A stretch of 64,000 nucleotides of DNA from Candidatus Baldrarchaeum yapensis (GTDB taxonomy: Archaea > Asgardarchaeota > Baldrarchaeia > Baldrarchaeales > Baldrarchaeaceae), in contig JAEOSH010000003.1 in assembly GCA_016840465.1 (NCBI GenBank), positions 28,176 to 92,175 on the forward strand. Direction: 5' to 3'. Of the stretch, positions 10,229 to 20,731 are shown piece by piece. The first letter of the stretch is position 1. Every line of letters begins with the position of its first letter. Position numbers and translations under genes: made by a program. The notes below the pieces were generated by a model. That model was not told the origin of the DNA. It searched no databases and saw only the letters and a list, made by a program, of their open reading frames with translations.

Positions 10229-10459
10229 TCAGCCAAAGAGTTGCTTGTATGCAAGCTTAATGTCATCAGCAGTTATGGTTTTTCTTCCTGCATGTTCCGC
10301 GAGTTCTCTCGCTGCGCTCGCAATCTTCAATGTGAGGTCCTCTAACAACTCTCGTAACGTCCTAGTAGCGGTCGCACTGACTCTCTCAGCGCCTCCCTTC
10401 TTAATCAGTCTCTCTATTGGTGCAAGTGGGAATAATCTCTCACGAGGCATACCACTCAC
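10229..10459 (-). CDS. archaeal histone
   Basis: 76 aa 'FPLAPIERLIKKGGAERVSATATRTLRELLEDLTLKIASAARELAEHAGRKTITADDIKLAYKQL', full histone fold. Confidence 0.97.
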   Translation of the reverse strand: MSGMPRERLFPLAPIERLIKKGGAERVSATATRTLRELLEDLTLKIASAARELAEHAGRKTITADDIKLAYKQLFG

Positions 10460-10569
10460 TCCTCCTTGTCTGCTTTCAAATCAACTATACTGCGTTTTTC
10501 AATGTGTAGGTTCTATTGGAGTTCTTTTTAAATCTTACCCTCATTTCCCATTAGAACTCAAGTAGTTGT

Positions 10570-11290
10570 AGCAAGATATAGCTAATAAGTGGACTCCAAC
10601 GTTGAAGCCCCCCTCTACTTATATGCTGATGATGCCCATATCATCAATCATTGGTCGCATCAACCAGCAATCGAATATTATTCAGATGTCAATTATGGTG
10701 AGCGCTGATGTCAAATCAAACATGTAGCCACGTTCTTTCTCTCAAATATATTCTCACATTCAACAAAACAGATAAAAAAGAGAAAGGCATGTTTTAGCTA
10801 AATACGATAGTATATATTTGACAAACGATCGGATATATTGCAATTTAAAGAAGAGGAGAATATAAAATGTTGAAATGCATCAAATGAGATAACTACCGGA
10901 AAACCTCCCCTAAAGTTTTTAACTAAATACAATTAGGGGCATCGGAGAAATTATCGAGATTTTTGCGCATACTCAAAAAACAATATCGGAATAAATGAAT
11001 AATTTCAGTAAAATTGCAATATAGAAGATTTGTGAGCTTTCATACTAAGCATTACCATTTATCAAAATAAGTAATTGCAATTGATTGGTGAATTATTGTA
11101 AAATTAAAAATTCCGGCTCCAAATATCAAAATCTGATTATTTAGCAATTATTAACGTCTAAACTCACCAGTCGACAATTGCGTACTGACTAGGACTCCAA
11201 TAATTATTACCTAATTAAAGGTAATAGTGTTGAGGTCCACATCATTGCCATCATTACCTTTTGCAATATAAGTGACGGACAAGCATGCAC
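10570..11290. repeat. AT-rich intergenic region with repeated ATTGCAAT palindrome
   Basis: ATTGCAAT at 10837-10844, 11013-11020, 11074-11081 and TTTGCAAT at 11260-11267; 22-nt palindrome TATTACCTAATTAAAGGTAATA at 11205-11226; hairpin TGATGATgcccatATCATCA at 10627-10646; no convincing ORF. Confidence 0.6.
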
Positions 11291-11304
11291 TTCCTCCATG
11301 CCCA

Positions 11305-13104
11305 TTACTCGGTCTCTATCTTCTTAAGTTGCATCCTGTACATCTCGACTATCTCACTTGTCGTCGTAGCGTCGTACGGCCCCTTGTCATCTCTCCATCT
11401 TCCAGTAAATCGTGGGAATCTCACCGCAATTCCTGCGTCCTTCTTAATAACCCCCCATGCGCATGTGTGCACGGGACTTAACGTCAACTCATCGCCTATT
11501 ATTTCGATCACCTTTGCAGGCTCAAACCATACGTCGGGCTCAAGTTTTGAATCGACATCTTTGGGTTTTCTGTCCACCTTGTAGGGTTCGAGGATATTAG
11601 GTAACGTTTGCAGATCCGCGTCGGTGAATCCCGAGCCAACCTTGCAAATTGTCTCGAAAACCCCACGGTCAGGGTTGTATACTGCACATAGAAGAGCACC
11701 GTAAGTACCTGCACGTTTCCCCTTGCCTGCGAAGCCTCCGACTATAACAACATCTATTGGCTCCGCCATTTTCGATTGATATGATCTCTTTAGCTTTATC
11801 CACAACCATCCTCGTGCCCCAGCTTGATAAATGCTATCGGATCTTATTGATTTCATAACGAGACCTTCACAACCCGCCTCGATTGCTTGCTCGAAGAACC
11901 TCTCTATCTCCTCGACATCATTTGAAATTATCATCTGAGAGAGGCAGAATCTATCAGTTTCCCTAACTATCTGCTCCAATATCTTTCTTCTCTCGGGATA
12001 GGGCTTTGAGGTCAAGTCCTGTCCGTCAACATAGAGCGCATCGAAGAGGAAGACCTTGACGGGGTACTCCTTCATTGCCTTCTCAATATCATATTTACGC
12101 CTTCTGTGCATAAGTTCTTGGAACGGCAGAAACTCCTCGGTGTCGGGGTTTATTGCAACGATTTCTCCCTCGACGATCGCCTCATCCGCCAGAATATTCT
12201 CTCGGATGTACTCCTGTACATCCGGATACTGATCGGTTATGTTTTCAAGCCTCCTTGAAAAGATCCAAACCTGATCCCCCTTCTTATGCATCTGTGCTCG
12301 CTCTCCATCGTACTTCCATTCGCATGCGGCAACTCCGCCCAGTTTACTGAGCACCTCACGCGCCGATGACAACCTTTGGGCAAGCATCGGTCTGATGGGT
12401 CTTCCCACCCTTACAGTGAACTTCCTCAATCCCTCTAATCCTTCCTTCGCTGCAACTCTTGCAACCTCACCCAAGTCACTACATAAGTTGTATGCCCTCT
12501 CCACGATCGGTCTATTTCCCTTACCACCGGCGAATGCCATTGCAAGTGCATCTAAGATCGTCATATCCGCAATACCAAGTCGCAATCTGCCAGTTACCGT
12601 CCTTAAAAGGTATCTTGCTTCCTTGGGCTTCGCACTAGTGAGCAATCCGGAAAGAAGCTTTATTTTCTGGTCTTGCGCTCCCTCTCCCGATGTTTTTGCA
12701 ATTTTTTCAAGCGTACTGAACACCTGGGAAACTGTCAATTCTTTAGCTACAAAAAGCGTCATCTGTTTCTTCATAGAGCTAAGCTTTTCAGCAACCTTAC
12801 CAAGATCCCCAAGTTTCTTAAATAACTCCTCTACATCCCTCAAGGGCTTACCGTAGGCATAAACAAGAGCTCTCATCGCCATTTTCTCGGCAATTCCGAA
12901 CTCGAGCCCGACAAAGTCAGGGCAGATTTTCCCTTGTGTCAGATAAACAACTTTGTCTATTAGATCGGGCGGAGTTTCCTTAAAGAGCGACACTAAAAGG
13001 TTCGTCATGTCTATACGACTGCTTGTCCTCTCTATTTTCTCGTAAAATTCGCAGAGCCTGAGGTACTTCACATGAATTCCTCCTCTTTTTCCTAGCACTC
13101 TCAC
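11305..13104 (-). CDS. lig: ATP-dependent DNA ligase
   Basis: Motif I 'EWKYDGERAQMHKKG', 'EGEIVAI', 'EGLVMKS', 'GWLWIKLKRSY'. Confidence 0.96.
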   Translation of the reverse strand: MRVLGKRGGIHVKYLRLCEFYEKIERTSSRIDMTNLLVSLFKETPPDLIDKVVYLTQGKICPDFVGLEFGIAEKMAMRALVYAYGKPLRDVEELFKKLGDLGKVAEKLSSMKKQMTLFVAKELTVSQVFSTLEKIAKTSGEGAQDQKIKLLSGLLTSAKPKEARYLLRTVTGRLRLGIADMTILDALAMAFAGGKGNRPIVERAYNLCSDLGEVARVAAKEGLEGLRKFTVRVGRPIRPMLAQRLSSAREVLSKLGGVAACEWKYDGERAQMHKKGDQVWIFSRRLENITDQYPDVQEYIRENILADEAIVEGEIVAINPDTEEFLPFQELMHRRRKYDIEKAMKEYPVKVFLFDALYVDGQDLTSKPYPERRKILEQIVRETDRFCLSQMIISNDVEEIERFFEQAIEAGCEGLVMKSIRSDSIYQAGARGWLWIKLKRSYQSKMAEPIDVVIVGGFAGKGKRAGTYGALLCAVYNPDRGVFETICKVGSGFTDADLQTLPNILEPYKVDRKPKDVDSKLEPDVWFEPAKVIEIIGDELTLSPVHTCAWGVIKKDAGIAVRFPRFTGRWRDDKGPYDATTTSEIVEMYRMQLKKIETE

Positions 13105-13346
13105 ATATAAACCACAGCAGACAGTGTTATAAAATGTCCCATTGTGATATTTCGGACTAGAGCAACTTCACACTATTTATTCCTCGCAACCTCTTCTAAA
13201 AATTCGTATAACGATTAGCATCCCCAGGCAGAAGTTTTATACCGCTTTCGTGTAGACCACGTGGTCGTGATTGCACACGTGACGAGCAAATCTTAACCCT
13301 TGTCGCCGTGTTGCTCTAATGACGGAATCGCTTAAATTCACATAGG

Positions 13347-14906
13347 GTGTTAAAATCACCCTTAGTGCACCCGTGGGTGAGCAGTTTGTTGAGGTTTCGT
13401 GCTCGTGTGTTAGGGGTACATTTCGGCGGCAATGTTGTCATTCTAAATCCTGATGACATGGAAGAACTTGAAACTTCGATTAACGAGCGGGTAAGGGTCA
13501 AATGTAGTGGCATGGAGTTTTCCGCAACCGTTTGCGGTTCGCGGCAATTAATACAAAGGGGAGAGGTCGGAATTCCGGAAAATATTGCGACATTTTATGG
13601 CATTGCCGATGGGGACATTGTCGAGGTTCGTCCATCATCAATACCCGCTTCAATAGAGTACATTAAGAAGAAGATCGATGGCAAGTCCCTAACGTACGAG
13701 GAGATTTCAAGTATCGTGAAAGATATGGTCAGGGGGAACCTCAGCGACATAGAGATAATAGCATTTATTTTGTCGGAACAGTTTCACGGCATGAGCGTAG
13801 ACGAGATAGAGTATCTTGCGAGGGCCATTGCGGAAAGCGGAGTACAGGCGGATTTCGAGGAGCCAGTCTATGACAAACACTCCATTGGAGGAGTGCCGGG
13901 AAACAAAGTATCGTTGTTGATAGTGCCAATAGTTGCAGCAGCGGGATTGCTCATTCCAAAAACTAGTAGTAAGGCTATTACAAGCCCGGCCGGAACCGCC
14001 GATACGATGGAGGTGCTGGCACCAGTAGAATTCTCGGTAGAAGAACTCGTGAAAATTGTAAAGAAAACAAAAGGCGCAATAGTCTGGGCAGGAGGTTTAA
14101 ACATATGCCCAGCAGACGACATATTTATACGTGTGCAACGACCGTTGATGCTGGATCCGGAACCCCACATGATAGCAAGTATGATGTCTAAGAAAATCGC
14201 ATTAGGTATCGACTTCCTAGTTATAGATATCCCTATGGGAAAGGAAACAAAGGTGGAAACGAAAGAGCACGCCATAAGGCTAGCGAGAAAGTTCACGGAA
14301 CTGGGCGAGAGATTGAATATACACGTAGAATGTGGGATAACTTACGGCGGTCAACCAGTGGGGCACGCAGTGGGTCCAGCTTTAGAAGCAAGAGAAGCGC
14401 TATTGGCACTAGAAGGTAAAGGTCCTTCGAGTCTTATTGAAAAATCCACTGCTCTTGCCGGAATTCTCTTTGAAATGGGAGGACTTGCGCCGCGTGGGAG
14501 AGGAAAAGATCTAGCAAAAAGAATACTTGAAAGCGGAAGGGCCTTGAAAAAGATGAGGGAGATAATAGAAGCACAGGGTGGGAATCCGGACATAAAACCC
14601 GATGATATTCCGGTAGGAGATCACAGGGCGGTAATTGAGGCACCATGTGACGGTTACGTGACTGATGTCAGCAACGCGGCGATAACAAAAATCGCAAGAG
14701 CCGCTGGTGCGCCCAGGGATAAAGGCGCGGGCGTTGTGATTCGATATAAACGGGGACATAAGGTGAAAAAAGGTGAACCCATATTGGAAATATATGCCGA
14801 AAGGGAGAGCAAGTTATCGGAAGCTTACTCCCTTGCAGTAAAGCTGAATCCTATAACAATTGAAGGAATGTTGCTCTACAGGTATCCTGACTTTGAGTTC
14901 AGTTAA
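13347..14906 (+). CDS. AMP phosphorylase / thymidine phosphorylase family (start possibly TTG 13383)
   Basis: 'DKHSIGGVPGNKVSLLIVPIVAAAGLLIPKTSSKAITSPAGTADTMEVLAPV', N-terminal double-psi-barrel-like domain. Confidence 0.93.
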   Translation: MLKSPLVHPWVSSLLRFRARVLGVHFGGNVVILNPDDMEELETSINERVRVKCSGMEFSATVCGSRQLIQRGEVGIPENIATFYGIADGDIVEVRPSSIPASIEYIKKKIDGKSLTYEEISSIVKDMVRGNLSDIEIIAFILSEQFHGMSVDEIEYLARAIAESGVQADFEEPVYDKHSIGGVPGNKVSLLIVPIVAAAGLLIPKTSSKAITSPAGTADTMEVLAPVEFSVEELVKIVKKTKGAIVWAGGLNICPADDIFIRVQRPLMLDPEPHMIASMMSKKIALGIDFLVIDIPMGKETKVETKEHAIRLARKFTELGERLNIHVECGITYGGQPVGHAVGPALEAREALLALEGKGPSSLIEKSTALAGILFEMGGLAPRGRGKDLAKRILESGRALKKMREIIEAQGGNPDIKPDDIPVGDHRAVIEAPCDGYVTDVSNAAITKIARAAGAPRDKGAGVVIRYKRGHKVKKGEPILEIYAERESKLSEAYSLAVKLNPITIEGMLLYRYPDFEFS

Positions 14907-15529
14907 TCCGCATACTCTTCAAGCTTTATCCCGTCTTTCGTTATTATCGCTACCTGTATTTTACCTCCCGATGCAGCATCTCGTTTTCTTGCGGCCTTTA
15001 TTGCACGCTTTGCAAGTTCAACTCCCTCTTCTATCGACATTCCGTCCCTATACCCGTCCTCCAGTACACCGTAGGCGATCACGCTACCCGAACCAGTCGC
15101 CGTGAACTTGTCTTCCTCAATCACGCTACCGAGAGGATCAAGTGAGAAGAGGTGAGGACCCTCAGAGTCTATTCCACCAACTATCAGTTGTGTTATGTAC
15201 GGGAATAACCTATTCTGGAATAACAACGCGGCAGTCAGATGGGTCACCGATCTGACGCTCGCCTCATGCTCGGTTTCTAACATTTTCAGATTTATATTTG
15301 CACGAACGAGCCTGACGAGCTGTTGGGCGTCCGCAACTGTCCCAGCAATTGTCATTGCAATTCTGTCAGTAATCTTGTGAATCTTGGCCGCTCTCTCGCT
15401 CGCAATGAGATATCCCATGGTCGCTCTCGACTCCGTAGCTAGGATGACTCCCCCATTGCATATTAGGCCTACAGTTGTTGTTCCGCTTTCGAGGACCTGT
15501 GGTTGCCTCCTTAAGGGCTCCGAGAACAT
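14903..15529 (-). CDS. psmB: proteasome beta subunit
   Basis: 'GTTTVGLICNGGVILATESRATMGYLIASERAAKIHKITDRIAMTIAG' with N-terminal-Thr processing site. Confidence 0.95.
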   Translation of the reverse strand: MFSEPLRRQPQVLESGTTTVGLICNGGVILATESRATMGYLIASERAAKIHKITDRIAMTIAGTVADAQQLVRLVRANINLKMLETEHEASVRSVTHLTAALLFQNRLFPYITQLIVGGIDSEGPHLFSLDPLGSVIEEDKFTATGSGSVIAYGVLEDGYRDGMSIEEGVELAKRAIKAARKRDAASGGKIQVAIITKDGIKLEEYAD

Positions 15530-15707
15530 AGCACTCGCCTCCCGAACCTGACATATCCTCCGAACGTTTATACCATTCTCTTTAAAATGATGATGGATAG
15601 ATAACGTTTTTGGAATTTGCCTAAATGGAGAGGACAGGAATCCGCCTTAAATCGAATATTTAGACAACGTTAGAATATAACGGCGTTAACCCTAAATATA
15701 AGGTCAT

Positions 15708-15724
15708 CACCTATTGTATAGGTG
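15708..15724. promoter_or_regulatory. candidate operator: perfect inverted repeat CACCTAT-TGT-ATAGGTG
   Basis: 7-bp perfect IR just downstream of TATA-like 'aaatata' (15694-15700) and immediately before the HTH gene at 15730. Confidence 0.55.
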
Positions 15725-15729
15725 TTCTG

Positions 15730-16101
15730 ATGATGGAGTTACGAGCGAAGGTCATTGTAGAGGGACTGAGATCGAAAGATATCATAAAGGAGATATTCAA
15801 TCTGAGCAATTTCGAAACTGACATTTACTTCTTTTTGTTGAACGGCATATACTTACTAAAAGACATTATAAACCATTTTGACAAGAGCAAAAGTAGTATA
15901 CAGCGAGCTATTAACTCTTTGATGAAAAAGAAGCTAGTTGAAAGGGTTGCAATAAACGCAGAAGGGGGTTCCCTCCGATATGGCTATAGAGCGGTCTCGT
16001 TGGACGCCCTGAAGGAACGTATAAAGGAACTTCTCCGGAATTGGTACGCCAAAATCATGGAGGCGACCAAGAGTCTAGAACAAGGCAAGATGAGTCCTTA
16101 A
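15730..16101 (+). CDS. HTH transcriptional regulator (TrmB/MarR-like)
   Basis: 'IYLLKDIINHFDKSKSSIQRAINSLMKKKLVER' winged-helix and C-terminal helix. Confidence 0.75.
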   Translation: MMELRAKVIVEGLRSKDIIKEIFNLSNFETDIYFFLLNGIYLLKDIINHFDKSKSSIQRAINSLMKKKLVERVAINAEGGSLRYGYRAVSLDALKERIKELLRNWYAKIMEATKSLEQGKMSP

Positions 16102-17567
16102 GAAGAACTGAATTCTATAGGAAGTATAAAACGTACAAGTACGGCTAGAGCCTTTCTACCCACGGTTGTCGTTCCGGTCTTCGAAATCGAAATAATATCA
16201 ACGTCCCTGAGTGAAAACCTCTCTAAACCTTCCACGGAAAGAAGCGATTTTACCAGTGAAAGAGCGGTAGTGTACTTCCTTTTCACACAAGTCCAATAGA
16301 ACCCCCTATCTGCGTAAGCATCTGGATGCTTTCTTAGGAACTCTTTAACATGCTCCTTTGCCCAAACGGGTGGCCCTCTTCTGATAAACGTATCGGGAAT
16401 CTTAGGTTTTTCGATAAAAAACGCCACAGCATAAATGTCCCCATTCTCAAAGTATATTTCAAATATCACCTTGCCAAATCTTTTCTCACCAGTTTCCTCA
16501 CGTTCCAATATCTTTGTCATATAAGATGCGAGCCTGTAGAGTTTATCACGTACAATAACATAATGAACATCACTTTTACATCGAAACTCCACAACTATAG
16601 TGTTTTTCCGGAACCGCCTGTGCTCATCGGCACTCAATGGTTCTATCGGCTTTCTCAGAAAATAATCCACACGAGGATTCTCAAGGAATTCCTTTATCAT
16701 CCTCCTAATGTGCAGATATGCACGTCTATCTATACTAGCGGCAAGATTCCTATTCGGGTCCACGGGATCTATTATTATCAAGAAATCATCCTTGAATCTC
16801 GGGTTGCTTTTGAGTTGAGCGGGTGGTCTATTGAAAAAATCTATAGGTTTTTGCGCAAGTTGATCAAAGTTCAGAAGCACGTTTTCAAATGAACCGTAGT
16901 GGTATACCAGTACCTCGGCACTATAACCAGTAAAACCACACCTTCCGACCGCGCTCTTATCCCCGTATGCGTGATTTGCAATGAAGAATGCCTTAAGAAG
17001 TCTAACATCATTCCGCTGAGCATCATTCAGCGCATCCTTGATAAACCTGCTGTGATGTGGTGTTCTGTCCACCGCCGTTATCGGCCCACAGCTCATCAAC
17101 GCCTCACGGGTTATATAAAAACACCCGACGATGTCTATGTCAAATCGCCCATAACGCGCTGAAAGGTAAGGGTGCTCGGCATATGCTATCTTAATATCTG
17201 AGCATCCCGCCCTGATTGCAGCCTCTTTAAAGCAGTCCTCAACTATTCTTCCGAAGATTCTCCTTATCTCCTCCGCTCTTTTACGTCTACTCATCTTGAA
17301 AATGTGGGAATACGCGGTCGGAGGGAACTCGACGAAAATGTCGATATCGCTGGCACCTCTAAGTTGGGTCTGTTTGATTCCGGTGCTACCATGTGCCTCC
17401 ACACCAACGAACTCGTATCCCTTCTCCTCCAATGTTTTAATGAGGTGGGACTTTAAGCGATCTATGACCCTATTCTGTTCTTCAATCTCTTCTTTCGTCG
17501 GTAAAATAAACTTTAAGGCCTGCTCCTTGACCCTACGTACATCTTCAAGTCTTACCATCACCTTCAA
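16098..17567 (-). CDS. cca: archaeal CCA tRNA nucleotidyltransferase
   Basis: 'GSTGIKQTQLRGASDIDIFVEF' nucleotidyltransferase motif and class I archaeal CCA architecture. Confidence 0.93.
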   Translation of the reverse strand: MKVMVRLEDVRRVKEQALKFILPTKEEIEEQNRVIDRLKSHLIKTLEEKGYEFVGVEAHGSTGIKQTQLRGASDIDIFVEFPPTAYSHIFKMSRRKRAEEIRRIFGRIVEDCFKEAAIRAGCSDIKIAYAEHPYLSARYGRFDIDIVGCFYITREALMSCGPITAVDRTPHHSRFIKDALNDAQRNDVRLLKAFFIANHAYGDKSAVGRCGFTGYSAEVLVYHYGSFENVLLNFDQLAQKPIDFFNRPPAQLKSNPRFKDDFLIIIDPVDPNRNLAASIDRRAYLHIRRMIKEFLENPRVDYFLRKPIEPLSADEHRRFRKNTIVVEFRCKSDVHYVIVRDKLYRLASYMTKILEREETGEKRFGKVIFEIYFENGDIYAVAFFIEKPKIPDTFIRRGPPVWAKEHVKEFLRKHPDAYADRGFYWTCVKRKYTTALSLVKSLLSVEGLERFSLRDVDIISISKTGTTTVGRKALAVLVRFILPIEFSSS

Positions 17568-17639
17568 AGCACCGCACTGGCCTTTTCAGCATCTTTTTAT
17601 CCCTTTGCTAAAATTAGGCTATGAAGGAGGTTTGTAAAC

Positions 17640-18398
17640 TTGATGCTTGTGGATGCCCACTGCCACCTCTCGATGGGTCGTCTAGCGAGGAAGTTGCCTG
17701 AAGTTATAAAACGAGCAAAGGAAAGGAACCTTATTGCAATAGTGACCTCTACAATCTCGCCGGAAGACTTCAGCGTAACTAGAAAACTTGTCGAGAAATA
17801 CAAGGGATACGTCTTCATATCTCTCGGCCTGCACCCTCCGGGGGTCAATCCAACAACCTTAATGAAAACGATAGAATTGATAAAAAAGCATCAACGAGAA
17901 ATTGTCGCGATCGGGGAGGTCGGGCTGGACTACTACTGGGTTAAGGACGAGAAGAGAAGAGAGTTCCAAAGAGCGGCATTTAGAGAATTCATAAAGCTGT
18001 CAGATGAGACAAATCTTCCGTTGGTGATTCACAGTCGCGAGGCCGGCCACGATACTTTTAAAATACTCGAGGAATGTGATGCAAAGAGGGTCATGTTGCA
18101 TTGTTTTTCCGATTCTACGGACATGGCAGCATATGCGGTAAAGAAGGGCTGGCTTATCTCGATACCCACAACAGTTACTAGGAGAAAGGTGCATAAAGAC
18201 GCCGCATCGGTAACACCGCTAGATAGCATGCTCGTCGAGACCGATAGCCCCTTCTTATCCCCATTCGGTGGAGTGAATGAACCTGCAAATGTGTACTACG
18301 CAGTTGAAGCAATAGCACGAATTAAGGGAGTTGATATAGAGACCGTTGCAAACAAAACATCGGAAAACGCGTTGAAGTTCTTTGAAATAAGCATATAA
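17640..18398 (+). CDS. TatD family metal-dependent hydrolase
   Basis: 'VDAHCHLSMG', 'AIGEVGLDYYW', 'LPLVIHSREAGHDT', 'LVETDSPFLSP'. Confidence 0.93.
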   Translation: MMLVDAHCHLSMGRLARKLPEVIKRAKERNLIAIVTSTISPEDFSVTRKLVEKYKGYVFISLGLHPPGVNPTTLMKTIELIKKHQREIVAIGEVGLDYYWVKDEKRREFQRAAFREFIKLSDETNLPLVIHSREAGHDTFKILEECDAKRVMLHCFSDSTDMAAYAVKKGWLISIPTTVTRRKVHKDAASVTPLDSMLVETDSPFLSPFGGVNEPANVYYAVEAIARIKGVDIETVANKTSENALKFFEISI

Positions 18399-18430
18399 GG
18401 TTGCAATATTTCTTATTATCATGCATTTGC

Positions 18431-19336
18431 CTAAATGGAATGGTACAGCGAAAGCAAGTACTGCGCGTCCTGCTCCTTAAGTGGACTTTCGCAAATTAAT
18501 GTCCCACCTACTCCTCTTTCCTTTAGCACCTTTAATACCAGCTCTGGGCTCGGCCTCCCACTTCTGACTTCTAAGTGCTTTTTCTCAGTACCCTCACTTT
18601 CACTTATCTGTTTGCCTCCACTACCGGTGAATGCGTCGAGAGACCATGATGGATACCTTATTATTGAAAACTCGACCCCGGTGAAGTGCATGTGAAGATC
18701 AAAGAGAATATCACTCCCAAGGATTTCCTCTATTTTCTCCAAAACGTGAATGACATCCTCATTGGTCTTAAGTCTGCCACCACTTCGGGCATAAAGATGA
18801 GCCCAATCCACAACTAGTGTTACTCCTTCACAACTGGAAACAACCTCCAGCAGCTCATCTAACTTCCCGAATTGTCTATGCTTTCCCGTAGTTTCAAGTC
18901 CAAGGAGAATACCACTAATCTCGCTCATGACTTCTCTACAGTTCCGAGTAACAATTCTTATGTGATCATCAATACTGATATTCGGCTGATAGCCACCCGG
19001 ATGGAGAACCACCACTCTACAACCAAAGTTTTTCGCGATTCGTAAGCATTTTAGCAATCTCTTTTTCCCGTAACTTTTGAACTGCTTTTCGTTCGTGAGA
19101 CTTATTGTAAACGGTGCGTGCAGCGAAACGACAACTCCATGATCTTTACAGATAGTTCTAAATTTCTCAAAATATCTCTGCGGAAACACTGGCAATTCGT
19201 ACTGGTATATGGTGAACGGTATCTCAAATGCCTTTAACTCAGGAAAATTTTTTACTAAATACGTTAGCCCATTGAGAGGGTCATTCGTGATTAGTGTACC
19301 ACTCGGGCCGAAACGGAGGAGTGCCATCTCGACCAT
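18431..19336 (-). CDS. sugar isomerase / AP endonuclease family 2 TIM-barrel protein
   Basis: 'VVSLHAPFTISL', 'VVVLHPGG', 'LGLETTGKHRQFGKLDELLEVV', 'VVDWAHLYAR'. Confidence 0.8.
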   Translation of the reverse strand: MVEMALLRFGPSGTLITNDPLNGLTYLVKNFPELKAFEIPFTIYQYELPVFPQRYFEKFRTICKDHGVVVSLHAPFTISLTNEKQFKSYGKKRLLKCLRIAKNFGCRVVVLHPGGYQPNISIDDHIRIVTRNCREVMSEISGILLGLETTGKHRQFGKLDELLEVVSSCEGVTLVVDWAHLYARSGGRLKTNEDVIHVLEKIEEILGSDILFDLHMHFTGVEFSIIRYPSWSLDAFTGSGGKQISESEGTEKKHLEVRSGRPSPELVLKVLKERGVGGTLICESPLKEQDAQYLLSLYHSI

Positions 19337-19340
19337 CTGG

Positions 19341-20696
19341 TCATGCTGGTACCAGTTTTGTACTGCGCTTGCCCCAGTTTACATCTATCAGGGTAACAGC
19401 GCTCGGCACGAACTCATTTATTATTTCGAATCCTCCATACTCACATATTTTTCTCGAAAACTCAACGATATCGCTATGACGCGGCTGGAAGAGTTCAAAC
19501 GCCCTCTCACGGGGATAACCCATGCGCTCGCAGTAGTCGCCCATCCTCCTACGCGCCCCTCCTACATACGTAAAGCCCTTGACCTCCACGAAGTGAGGGT
19601 TCGCGTTTTCTATGATCTTCGCATACTCCTCCGGTTTTACCATATTTAGATTCTTGACCGCGGTTATTCTAATAACCGTCCTGCATGATAACGTATCCAA
19701 AAGTTCTAACGTCCGCATAAGCCTCCGCCATCCTCTTTCTATCAGTGGCCTGCATACTTCCAGGTATATCTTCTCGTTGGGAGCAGGTAGCGTTATGTAG
19801 AGTTGCGAAGGCTCTCTCGATATGTTTTCGAGAGCCTCCGGAAGGGTACCATTTGAAACTATGAACGTTGTAAAGCCCCGTCTCCGAAACTCCTCCACAA
19901 GTTCGCCGATCTGCGGATATAAGAGTGGCTCGCCCGCGAGCGATATTGCAGCATGCTTTGGCTCGAGAGCCTCCCTATGCACTCTCCTGATATCTGCTGG
20001 ATTTGCAACTCTGCGTTTTACTAGATCCTCGAGATCATCGGTGCTCTCTGCAACCTCCTCGACATCCTTCGACAGAATATAGCGTCCTCCCCCGGCCTCC
20101 GCAATAAGACCCTCCCTTAGGAGGTGTTCGGCGGCCTCTCTGAATTTCCTCCTGGATATTTCTGCCTTTTCAGCAATCTGCACCCCAGTTATTGCTCTTC
20201 TTTCCTTCAAAAGCACTTCTAGGATCTTTATCATGTTCTCGTAATTTGTCAGAAGCCTATCGATGCTGTAGCGCTCCTGTATCATTCTCTTCTGCGCTGC
20301 TATCATTTCCTCCGCAAGGTGGATTGCATCATCTAATTCGAAACCCTCGAGGGAGGACTCCTTCCATGAGAGCCCCAGGTCGCTTGGTTGCACCCTCCAG
20401 CAGAACAGACATCTGTGCGTACAGAAGTAGAGTACGGGGGTGTTCTGTATGCAGAGGTGGCTCTTAACGCCATAGAATTTCTCTTTATAGCACCCCCTCC
20501 TGCCTGTGAAAAGCTTCTGCTCGAGCCAGTGGCAGGGCTTTATAGCCGCATGCTTTCGCGATCCTACGATTATGTAACCGGGTATGCTTCTGTAGGCGTT
20601 TATGTACTCCCCTGGAATCTTCAACATATCATCACCGGCCAAGACCACATAAATCGACGGATTCACTATGGAGTATTTGTGATTCCTACATTTCAA
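19341..20696 (-). CDS. taw1: wybutosine biosynthesis radical SAM enzyme Taw1 with internal winged-helix insertion
   Basis: 'CTHRCLFCWR' radical SAM cluster motif; 'EPKHAAISLAGEPLLYPQIGELVEEFRRRGFTTFIVSNG'; inserted 'MIKILEVLLKERRAITGVQIAEKAEISRRKFREAAEHLLREGLIAEAGGGRYIL'. Confidence 0.9.
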   Translation of the reverse strand: MKCRNHKYSIVNPSIYVVLAGDDMLKIPGEYINAYRSIPGYIIVGSRKHAAIKPCHWLEQKLFTGRRGCYKEKFYGVKSHLCIQNTPVLYFCTHRCLFCWRVQPSDLGLSWKESSLEGFELDDAIHLAEEMIAAQKRMIQERYSIDRLLTNYENMIKILEVLLKERRAITGVQIAEKAEISRRKFREAAEHLLREGLIAEAGGGRYILSKDVEEVAESTDDLEDLVKRRVANPADIRRVHREALEPKHAAISLAGEPLLYPQIGELVEEFRRRGFTTFIVSNGTLPEALENISREPSQLYITLPAPNEKIYLEVCRPLIERGWRRLMRTLELLDTLSCRTVIRITAVKNLNMVKPEEYAKIIENANPHFVEVKGFTYVGGARRRMGDYCERMGYPRERAFELFQPRHSDIVEFSRKICEYGGFEIINEFVPSAVTLIDVNWGKRSTKLVPA

Positions 20697-20731
20697 AATA
20701 TCTGTTAACGTTATACCATCCTTTTTACAAC

